Below, in pieces: positions 1 through 5,099 of a stretch of 5,099 bases of DNA. The DNA comes from Elusimicrobiota bacterium. GTDB lineage: Bacteria > Elusimicrobiota > Elusimicrobia > 2-02-FULL-39-32. Position 1 is the first letter of the stretch. Every line of letters starts with the position of its first letter. The DNA is taken from NCBI GenBank assembly GCA_016193115.1, contig JACPSV010000093.1, forward strand, positions 1 through 5,099. The letters run 5' to 3'. Under the pieces are notes generated by a model, which worked only from the letters and a program-made list of their open reading frames with translations, did not search any database and was not told where the DNA came from. Both the position numbers and the translations under genes were made by a program.

Positions 1-48
1 CGCGGTAAAGACAGTCAGAAAACAGAAAGCAATGAACACTTTAAGCAT
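1..48 (-). CDS. Start of a secreted protein, cut by the left edge
   Basis: Only the first 16 codons are in the window, reading MLKVFIAFCFLTVFTA with no stop. The start ATG is at 48-46. It is preceded by a strong Shine-Dalgarno sequence, GAGGAGGG (60-53 on the minus strand), with about 5 bases between AGGAGG and the start. A Lys at position 3 followed by an uninterrupted hydrophobic stretch looks like the start of a signal peptide or an N-terminal membrane anchor, so the product is probably exported. It lies 89 bases downstream of the smc stop on the same strand and has its own promoter at 89-117. The mature protein is out of view, so no function can be given. The start is supported by ribosome binding site, promoter and signal-like sequence together. 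Confidence 0.7.
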   Translation of the reverse strand, partial: MLKVFIAFCFLTVFTA

Positions 49-88
49 AGAACCCTCCTCAGTACCGGCCAATAGACTCGGTGTATAG

Positions 89-117
89 GAGATAGCAGGG
101 AATCCCCCCTTTGTCAA
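89..117 (-). promoter_or_regulatory. Sigma-70-type promoter of the leftmost gene
   Basis: On the minus strand there is a perfect -35 box TTGACA (117-112), then a 17-base spacer, then TATCTC (94-89) preceded by TGC, giving an extended -10 look. A second TATACA follows at 87-82. Transcription would start near position 82, leaving a short leader of about 33 bases before the ATG at 48. The layout closely matches the smc promoter at 3678-3706. The -10 box is a weak match (3 of 6), so the exact -10 is uncertain. The -35 box starts about 20 bases past the smc stop codon, so this gene need not depend on smc readthrough. Confidence 0.6.
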
Positions 118-137
118 TATGGGTGTAAGGTTTCTTA

Positions 138-1766
138 TTATGCGGGGAGGAGGGCGACGCTGGTTTGGCTGTTTTCTTTTTTGAGTCTGACGGAGAGGAG
201 ACGGGAAACTCCGGATTCTTCCATCGTGACCCCGTAGAGTATGTCCGCGGATTCCATGGTTTTGGCGTTGTGAGTCACGGCGATGAATTGAGTTTTTTGC
301 GCGAAATCTTTCAAAAGACTGAGGTAACGGTTCACGTTGGCAGGATCCAGGGGGGCGTCTACCTCGTCTAGAATGCAGGTGGGAGAAGGTTTCACCATGA
401 AGAAAGCAAACAGAAGGGCGATGGCGGTCAAGGTTTTCTCCCCGCCCGATAGGAGAGCAATGTTTTGCAGTTTCTTCCCTGCCGGCTGGGCAACAATGTC
501 TATTCCGCTATCCAGGATATTCTCCGGGTCTGTGAAAATCAGATTGGCGACCCCCCCCTCAAACAATTGGGAGTAAACAGTCTTAAAGTTTTCTTGCACC
601 TTAGCAAAGGTTTGCTTAAATTGTTCTCGGGTCGTGTGATTGATTTGTTGAATGGCGCTTCTGAGGTCTTCCTTAGCTTTCTGGAGGTCTTGCATTTGCG
701 TGTCTAGGAACTGGTATCTTTCTTGGAGAGACTTATATTGTTCCGGAGCTTCCAGATTCACGGAATGAGAGAGAGATTCCACCCTTTTTTTCAGGCGCGC
801 TATCTCTTCCGCATCCACGGGGTTCAGGGGAAACTGTTCCTGAGCGGATTCCAGGGTGAGCTGGTAGTTGTCCTGCAGGCGGTTCAGGATATTCTTCTTC
901 TCGTTTTCGGACGTGCGCAGTTCCAACTCGGCGCCGTGAGAAATCTCTGAGAGCGTCTTTTGGGTTTCCCGGCACTTCTGCACGGTTTCTTGCGTAGCCC
1001 AAACCAAACTTTCCAACTCATTTTTTCTTTTGAGGATTGATTCGGTCTCAGCGGAAACCTTTGTTTTCTCGCTTTGCAAGTTTTGAATTTTCAGCGTCTC
1101 GTCTTTCTGAATCTTCCCCATCCGCAGGCACTGTTCCCGAAAGACTTCTATTTCCTCTTCCGCATCTTGGACGTTATGGGAAATTTCTTCCAACCTGTTT
1201 CTCCATTCTTCCAAACTTTCCTCGTTCCTGCGCACGTTTTCCAGAAAACTTTCCAGACGGATTTCCGCCTCTTTAGCGCGCAGCTCAAAACGGTGTTCCT
1301 CTTGTCTCTTCTCCTCAATTTGCCGTTCCAGCTCGGTTCGTTCTTCCTCCCTTTTTCTCTGATCGGACTGCAGGTTCTCCAGCTTCGCTTCAATCAACTG
1401 CAGAGCTTGCTGATGTTCGCACTGTTCCTTCTTGTCCTGATCCAGTTTTTCCTGAAGCACTTGTTTTTCCCGAACAGACAGGCTGAGTTCTTCATTTTTC
1501 TTGTTCCAAATCTCTTGCGCCATGTTTTTTTGCAGGGCTTGCTTATCCAAAGCGGACTTTTTCTCATTGAATGAAAGCTGTTGTTCGGTCAAGCGGTTCT
1601 GGCGGCTTTCGTTCTCCTTTTGCAACTGATCCAACTCTTTCTGAATCTGATCAATGTCCTGAACCAGTTTCTCTTTTTGAAGAAACGGGTTTTTCTCTTC
1701 CGTTCCCGCTTGGGCTTGGGAGGAAGAAATATCGCTGCCACCGTCAATCATGCCGGTATCATACAT
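138..1766 (-). CDS. smc: SMC chromosome-condensation ATPase, C-terminal half (split gene)
   Basis: This is the second half of a bacterial SMC protein, the ATPase that with ScpA and ScpB organises and segregates the chromosome. Numbered from the ATG at 1766 (542 residues), it opens with MYDTGMIDGGSD, the Gly-Gly end of the hinge. A long Glu/Lys/Gln-rich coiled coil follows (about 28-370), then the C-terminal ABC head (about 380-530). The head shows the signature LLSGGEKTLTAIAL (about 438-451), Walker B with D-loop CILDEVDAPLD (about 464-474) and the switch His in AVTHN (about 499). All motifs are intact and the frame is open to TAA at 140-138, so it is not decayed. It is one base back (-1) relative to the N-terminal half. 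The open frame runs further upstream to a GTG at 1946, but those codons are an off-frame reading of the other half's hinge. ATG 1766 and ATG 1751 are the credible starts; 1751 overlaps the upstream stop as ATGA. Neither has a strong ribosome binding site. Confidence 0.9.
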   Translation of the reverse strand: MYDTGMIDGGSDISSSQAQAGTEEKNPFLQKEKLVQDIDQIQKELDQLQKENESRQNRLTEQQLSFNEKKSALDKQALQKNMAQEIWNKKNEELSLSVREKQVLQEKLDQDKKEQCEHQQALQLIEAKLENLQSDQRKREEERTELERQIEEKRQEEHRFELRAKEAEIRLESFLENVRRNEESLEEWRNRLEEISHNVQDAEEEIEVFREQCLRMGKIQKDETLKIQNLQSEKTKVSAETESILKRKNELESLVWATQETVQKCRETQKTLSEISHGAELELRTSENEKKNILNRLQDNYQLTLESAQEQFPLNPVDAEEIARLKKRVESLSHSVNLEAPEQYKSLQERYQFLDTQMQDLQKAKEDLRSAIQQINHTTREQFKQTFAKVQENFKTVYSQLFEGGVANLIFTDPENILDSGIDIVAQPAGKKLQNIALLSGGEKTLTAIALLFAFFMVKPSPTCILDEVDAPLDPANVNRYLSLLKDFAQKTQFIAVTHNAKTMESADILYGVTMEESGVSRLLSVRLKKENSQTSVALLPA

Positions 1767-1790
1767 TCTTTTAAGAAGGCAGACCCAAAA
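1748..1790 (-). other. Frame break and apparent deletion in the SMC hinge
   Basis: The N-terminal half matches the SMC hinge up to NYIFGSAFLKE, then reads CMIPA and stops at TGA (1750-1748). The C-terminal half becomes SMC-like at GMIDGGSD, in the -1 frame. In ordinary SMC hinges the segment corresponding to IFG is followed by a stretch ending in VTL-DG and a Gly-Gly motif, roughly 45-50 residues in all. Here only about 18 codons separate the two matching points in any frame. So about 25-30 residues appear missing as well as the frame being changed. A deletion of 3n+1 bases explains both at once. The third frame has no room to hide the missing piece. The repeated ATGAT in this stretch (1757-1753 and 1751-1747) might be microhomology, but that is only a guess. 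Confidence 0.7.
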
Positions 1791-3628
1791 ATATAGTTCT
1801 TGAGTTTTTCCACCTCCGGCGCGCAGTGGACAAATGCGCAGAGCGAGTTCGCATTGGGGCTGGAACGCAGATCCAACGGTTGGACCGTGGGGATCCTTTC
1901 TAAGACAAAACAGTGCGCTCGCCCGGCCTGATTTTCTTTCAGCCACTGAATGGCTTGTTGAGCTTCCGCCAGAGTTTCAAAAACCAAAGAGTTCAGCTTG
2001 TGGCCGAGCACGGATTCCACCCAAGGGGCCACGGTATCGGAATATTTGAATAGAAGACCCACGACCCCTTTGATCCCGGGAAAACCGCCGTTGAGAATGG
2101 CTTGGGTGCCTTTCCGGTAAGGGTGAGTCAGAAAATCCTGGTCCAAAACCTGTTTTCTCGTTTCCTGCTGAATCAGACTGTCGCGCGCTTTCTGAATTTT
2201 GCTTAAACTTTCAGACCGGAACGATTCATCCGTCCGGCACTGTTCCTGCAGGGAGCGAGTTTCAGTTTCCAAATGCAGGCAATTTTCCGCCAACTCTTTA
2301 AGGTTCTGTTCAATTTGTTCCACTTCCGCGCGCAGGCGCATCTCTTCCCGCGCATACTTCTCCAACTCTTTTTGGGAGGAGAGAATTTCGGCGCCTTTGT
2401 TCAGGAGAAGGGACGTATACCGGTTCTTCTCATTGATGAGTTCGTTTCTGTCTCCGGCCAGTTTCAAAATCAGGTCGGAAAGTTTTCTCTTGGAATTGTC
2501 GAAAGTGTTTCTTTCCGATTCCAGACTTTTCCATGTTTCTTTCTCTTTTTCAAAATGGGATTGCAACTCTTCCGCTTCTTTCTGGGACCGGCTGAGTTCC
2601 GCCTTTACTGTCTCCAACTTTGCTTCAATGTTTTTAAGCTCACCCCGGTCCAACTCGATCTGCTCTTGGGTTTTCTTTTCCTTTTCCCGGAACTCGCTTT
2701 CACGCTCTTTGGAAACTTTCAACATCTGGTCGGAATGGTCAATTTCTTTGTCTAAGTGCAGGAGAGCGGTGTTCCGTTCGAAAAGCTCTTTGTCGCACTG
2801 GTCCTGCTGGATCCGGTTTTGTGTCAGATCCGCTTCCGACTTGTCCAGAGCGGTTGTCGCTTCCAGAATTTCCTGTTTGAATTGGTCAATCTTTTTCTGT
2901 TTATCCTGAATTTCTTCTTCCAGACGAGACATCTGATTCAGATAATCCGTCACTTCCAAAACTTTAAGCTCTGCTTTCAATTTCTGGTAACTCTGAGCTT
3001 TTTTCGCGGCCGACTCCAGGGAATCCATCTGTTCTTTGGTCAGGGAAACGATGTCCGACAAACGGCTTAAGTCCATATCCACTTTTTCCAGTTTTCTTAA
3101 CGTCTCTTCCCGTCGGGCCTTATATTTGGAAATTCCCGCGGCTTCTTCAAAAAGTTCCCGTCTTTCTTCCGGTTTGGCATTGATCACGAAGTCCACTTCC
3201 CCCTGCGCCAAAATGGAATAACCTTCCCCGATACCGGTATCCAGAAAAAGGTCCCGAATATCTTTCAAACGGCATTGGGTTTTGTTTAAGAAATATTCCG
3301 ATTCGCCGCTACGGAAAAGGCGCCGCGTGACCTGCACTTCCGTGAAGTCAATGGGCAGGATATGATGGGAGTTGTCGAACGTGAGGGTCACTTCCGAAAG
3401 GTTCATCGCCGCTTTACCGCTGGATCCGGCGAAGATCACGTCCAACATCTGTTTCGAGCGCAGGGATTTTGCGGACATCTCTCCCAGACACCAGCGGAAC
3501 GCGTCCACAATGTTGGACTTTCCGCACCCGTTGGGTCCCACAATTCCGGTGACCCCTTCCTTCAAATCAATGTACGTCTTGTTGGCAAACGACTTAAAGC
3601 CGACCAGCTCGATCGATTTTAAGTACAT
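1748..3628 (-). CDS. smc: SMC chromosome-condensation ATPase, N-terminal half (split gene)
   Basis: First half of SMC, 626 residues. The start MYLKSIELVGFKSF is the classic SMC N-terminus. Walker A GPNGCGKSN is at 31-39, an Arg-finger-like SLRSKQ at 55-60 and the Q-loop in ILAQGEVD (Gln142), followed by the conserved KPEERRELFEEAAGISKYK region (152-170). A coiled coil occupies about 172-500 and the hinge starts at about 512 (GGFPGIKGVVG), with LGHKLNSLVF and GRAHCFVLERIP. The frame ends inside the hinge. Joined to the downstream half it would give about 1155 residues, slightly short of the usual 1150-1190 or near its lower end. The ATG at 3628 has GGGAGGAAGG upstream, with GGAGG 10 bases away, and a near-consensus promoter. 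The head is complete and shows no sign of decay, so the break is recent, an assembly error or a working split. A normal SMC needs both halves to form one ATPase head. Confidence 0.92.
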   Translation of the reverse strand: MYLKSIELVGFKSFANKTYIDLKEGVTGIVGPNGCGKSNIVDAFRWCLGEMSAKSLRSKQMLDVIFAGSSGKAAMNLSEVTLTFDNSHHILPIDFTEVQVTRRLFRSGESEYFLNKTQCRLKDIRDLFLDTGIGEGYSILAQGEVDFVINAKPEERRELFEEAAGISKYKARREETLRKLEKVDMDLSRLSDIVSLTKEQMDSLESAAKKAQSYQKLKAELKVLEVTDYLNQMSRLEEEIQDKQKKIDQFKQEILEATTALDKSEADLTQNRIQQDQCDKELFERNTALLHLDKEIDHSDQMLKVSKERESEFREKEKKTQEQIELDRGELKNIEAKLETVKAELSRSQKEAEELQSHFEKEKETWKSLESERNTFDNSKRKLSDLILKLAGDRNELINEKNRYTSLLLNKGAEILSSQKELEKYAREEMRLRAEVEQIEQNLKELAENCLHLETETRSLQEQCRTDESFRSESLSKIQKARDSLIQQETRKQVLDQDFLTHPYRKGTQAILNGGFPGIKGVVGLLFKYSDTVAPWVESVLGHKLNSLVFETLAEAQQAIQWLKENQAGRAHCFVLERIPTVQPLDLRSSPNANSLCAFVHCAPEVEKLKNYIFGSAFLKECMIPA

Positions 3629-3677
3629 ATTTTACCTTCCTCCCTTTAACAGAGCCATCTTTTACCAGATAGTATAA

Positions 3678-3706
3678 AACATAGCGAATAACCGCCCTTT
3701 TGTCAA
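3678..3706 (-). promoter_or_regulatory. smc promoter
   Basis: The minus strand carries a perfect TTGACA -35 box (3706-3701), exactly 17 bases, then TATGTT (3683-3678), a 4 of 6 match to TATAAT. Transcription would begin near 3671, giving a leader of about 43 bases that contains the GGGAGGAAGG ribosome binding site before the ATG at 3628. A further TATACT lies at 3676-3671, at the same offset as TATACA in the promoter at 89-117. Presence of this promoter argues that the smc locus is still transcribed as a unit. Confidence 0.75.
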
Positions 3707-3753
3707 GTGGGGACAATGAGTTTTTCCCGCGGAGATACATATAAAGGATGGCT

Positions 3754-3781
3754 TTAACAACCACGTTTTTTTAGGTAGAGT
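3754..3781 (+). promoter_or_regulatory. Candidate promoter for comEA-comEC
   Basis: TTAACA (3754-3759, 5 of 6 to the -35 consensus) is followed after 16 bases by TAGAGT (3776-3781, 4 of 6 to the -10 consensus), preceded by GG. It would start RNA near 3788, about 56 bases before the comEA ATG. It is the best candidate I find on the plus strand in this divergent region. A TATAAA at 3740-3745 has no good -35 partner. Support is positional and by weak match only. Confidence 0.35.
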
Positions 3782-3787
3782 GGAGAC

Positions 3788-3847
3788 ATGACTGAGCATC
3801 AGCGAAGGAATGGTTTTACCTTGGATGTTGTAGGAGAAAAACCATGA
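3788..3847 (+). CDS. Possible 19-residue leader ORF with a prepilin-like motif
   Basis: ATG at 3788 opens MTEHQRRNGFTLDVVGEKP and ends in TGA at 3845-3847, overlapping the comEA ATG (3844-3846) as ATGA. A TAG sits in frame just upstream at 3776, so it is not the tail of a longer gene. GGAG lies only 2 bases before the ATG, which is too close for an ideal ribosome binding site. RRNGFTL resembles the cleavage motif of type IV prepilins, but the usual Glu at position +5 after the Gly is absent (the residues are D then V) and no hydrophobic helix follows. It may be a coupling leader peptide, a pilin gene remnant or a chance frame. Nothing shows that it is translated. Confidence 0.25.
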   Translation: MTEHQRRNGFTLDVVGEKP

Positions 3848-4206
3848 CCCAGATGGAAAGAAATTGTTTTTTGTTTTTGGTTTTTTTTCTGGCGCTTGGG
3901 TTGGGAATTCGGATCTATCGTTCCGGAAAAAAGAATGGCGTTCCGGACCAGAATAGAACCGCAATGAATTCATCGAGACCCTTACGCGTTGATTTGAATA
4001 AAGCTTCCCTTCAGGATTTGGAACGGCTGCCCGGGATAGGACCAAAACTGGCGCAAACCATCTTGACCTTCAGGGAAAAGTCTGGTTCATTTTCCAAACT
4101 GGATGAAATTCAGAAAGTGAAAGGAATTGGGAAAGAGAGATATTCCGAACTGAAGAAATATCTTTTTATCACTCAAGAAAAAGAGCCGGGTCCGGGGAAG
4201 CGCTGA
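3844..4206 (+). CDS. comEA: ComEA-like helix-hairpin-helix DNA-uptake protein
   Basis: A 120-residue protein with an N-terminal membrane anchor (about 8-24, FLFLVFFLALGLGIRI) and a short polar linker (about 26-47). A C-terminal ComEA-type domain (about 49-110) follows. The domain starts VDLNKAS (49-55) and has two helix-hairpin-helix motifs, LPGIGPKLAQTIL (62-74) and VKGIGKERYSELKKYL (92-107), with the linking sequence typical of the family. ComEA proteins bind double-stranded DNA without sequence preference during transformation, outside the inner membrane. The anchor here fits that topology, with the DNA-binding part outward. The length is at the short end for ComEA and there is no extra N-terminal domain. 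The start is chosen for AGGAG at 3832-3836, 7 bases before the ATG; a second ATG three codons in is possible. The stop overlaps the comEC start as TGATG, supporting one operon. Small HhH proteins of this kind can have other DNA roles, but the comEC neighbour makes competence the best reading. Confidence 0.88.
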   Translation: MTQMERNCFLFLVFFLALGLGIRIYRSGKKNGVPDQNRTAMNSSRPLRVDLNKASLQDLERLPGIGPKLAQTILTFREKSGSFSKLDEIQKVKGIGKERYSELKKYLFITQEKEPGPGKR

Positions 4207-5099
4207 TGTTACGGCCACTATTTTGGATCGCTACGGTATTGGCGTCTGGGATTGTTTTTGAAGGCGCTCTTTGCGACCTGCCTCATTCTCCGGCTATCAG
4301 TTTTTGTATCACCATTTCCATCCTTCTGACGGCATTCCTGGTTCGTCAGTGGCCGAGACTTTTTTGGTCTGTTCTGGTATTTGGGATTTTTTCTCTTGGC
4401 CAAACTTTGTGTCTGCAAGCGCTCCAGGAAAAATCCGTTGACGTTGGAATTCATTTCAAAGAGCGGCGCAACCCCCCATTTCTTTGGATTGAAAAACTCG
4501 GCGGGACGCTCCGGACTAAAATTGAAAATGAAATTCCTTTTCCGGAAAATAAAGTTCTCGCGGCGATTCTTTTGGGAGACCAGAGCGCCATCCCATTTAG
4601 CATCCGGAACGATTGCTCACGGTCAGGCACCGCCCACCTTTTGGCTATTTCCGGAGGAAACATTGTATTGATTGCCCTATTAACGGTTGCGCTCCTGCGT
4701 TTTTTCCGGATCCCGCTTAGAAGCGCGTATTTTCTCACGCTGCTATTCCTGGCGATCTATTGCATTCTCACGGGAACCAGTCCCAGCGTTTTGAGGGCCA
4801 CGCTCATGTGCGGGTTGACGCTCTTAGGATGGATCATCGGGAGAGAGACAGAGATGATTGTTTCCCTGTCATGGGCGGCATTCTGGACACTCCTCTTGTA
4901 TCCGCTCGAGATATTCGATATCGGATTCCAACTCTCTTACATCACGGTATTGGCGCTAGGACTTTTTCAAGCGATGGAGCGCGATTCCCGCAAATCGCGC
5001 TCTGAGAAAAGGCCATCTCTCTTTCTCAGAATAGGGTCTTATCTGGAAAAGTCTTTTATGGTTTCCTGCGTGAGCTGGATTGGTATCATGCCCCTGATC
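4206..5099 (+). CDS. comEC: ComEC/Rec2 DNA channel, N-terminal 298 residues (runs off right edge)
   Basis: The frame is open from ATG 4206 to the window end. ComEC is the inner-membrane channel that carries one DNA strand into the cytoplasm. N-terminal hydrophobic segments lie at about 5-20, 28-47 and 53-70. The competence domain then shows ILLGDQSAIP (121-130), SGTAHLLAISGGNI (140-153), ILTGTSPSVLRATLM (187-201) and DIGFQLSYITVLALG (238-252), all recognisable ComEC signatures. Further membrane segments are at about 155-167, 173-190, 195-212, 218-233 and 284-298. GGGGAAG (4194-4200) gives a ribosome binding site 5 bases before the ATG, and the start overlaps the comEA stop. Only about 50 residues separate the last N-terminal membrane segment from the LLGD motif, so the usual OB-fold region (DUF4131) appears absent or reduced. 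The signature usually written ISGLHV is ISGGNI here. Any C-terminal metallo-beta-lactamase-like domain would be outside the window. Confidence 0.9.
   Translation, partial: MLRPLFWIATVLASGIVFEGALCDLPHSPAISFCITISILLTAFLVRQWPRLFWSVLVFGIFSLGQTLCLQALQEKSVDVGIHFKERRNPPFLWIEKLGGTLRTKIENEIPFPENKVLAAILLGDQSAIPFSIRNDCSRSGTAHLLAISGGNIVLIALLTVALLRFFRIPLRSAYFLTLLFLAIYCILTGTSPSVLRATLMCGLTLLGWIIGRETEMIVSLSWAAFWTLLLYPLEIFDIGFQLSYITVLALGLFQAMERDSRKSRSEKRPSLFLRIGSYLEKSFMVSCVSWIGIMPLI

Noticed and set aside
95..111. GGGAATCCCCCC as a terminator stem after smc.
   Set aside because: The pairing is too short with almost no loop, no T run follows, and the bases form the spacer of a good promoter.
1769..1779. Programmed -1 frameshift at CTTCTTAAAAG joining the SMC halves.
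   Set aside because: The heptamer does not fit X XXY YYZ, no clear downstream stem-loop is visible, and a frameshift would not restore the missing hinge residues.
1767..1946. Upstream extension of the C-terminal SMC frame to the GTG at 1946.
   Set aside because: These codons are the -1 reading of hinge sequence that encodes recognisable SMC residues in the other frame, and the extension itself has no SMC-like content.
2199..3070. Long plus-strand open frames opposite smc.
   Set aside because: They are shadows of the coiled-coil codons: their Phe/Leu/Ser-rich sequences are what antisense reading of Glu/Lys/Gln codons gives.
3881..3888. T8 run in comEA as a phase-variation tract.
   Set aside because: It encodes Phe codons of a membrane anchor, where T runs are expected, and the frame is intact.
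3662..4045. Minus-strand open frame of 127 codons across the divergent region and comEA.
   Set aside because: It is antisense to the convincing comEA gene, overlaps the smc promoter and has no ribosome binding site or recognisable domain.

Overview
This is a bacterial chromosomal window of mid-range GC with densely packed, housekeeping-type genes. It holds two divergent blocks. On the minus strand lies smc, the chromosome-condensation ATPase, followed by the first codons of a secreted protein that runs off the left edge. On the plus strand lies a comEA-comEC pair for DNA uptake, which runs off the right edge. The SMC head sequence and the com pair suggest an uncultured Gram-negative-type phylum. 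I lean weakly toward an Omnitrophota-like lineage, but this is an impression from sequence style and not a demonstrated placement.

Layout, left to right. Positions 1-48 (minus) are the start of a signal-peptide protein with a strong ribosome binding site and its own promoter at 89-117. Positions 138-3628 (minus) are smc in two reading frames. The N-terminal half (1748-3628) has the Walker A head, the first coiled-coil arm and most of the hinge. The C-terminal half (about 138-1766) has the returning coil, the ABC signature, Walker B and the His switch. The break is inside the hinge, where both a frame change and the apparent loss of about 25-30 conserved residues occur together. The junction leaves an ATGA stop/start overlap. 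Positions 3629-3843 are a divergent promoter region with a very good smc promoter (3678-3706), a weaker candidate for the com genes, and a 19-codon micro-ORF that overlaps the comEA start. Positions 3844-4206 are a membrane-anchored helix-hairpin-helix ComEA-like protein. From 4206 to the window end is ComEC/Rec2, open at the right edge and overlapping comEA by TGATG.

How they work together: ComEA should bind incoming double-stranded DNA outside the inner membrane and pass a single strand to the ComEC channel, and the two are translationally coupled. SMC acts separately on chromosome organisation, so the head-to-head arrangement with the com genes is not by itself evidence of a shared function.

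The points most worth a second look are the split, shortened SMC hinge with its ATGA junction, the compact N-terminus of ComEC, the prepilin-like micro-ORF before comEA, and the near-identical layout of the two minus-strand promoters. I see no RNA genes, CRISPR, insertion sequences or clear terminators.
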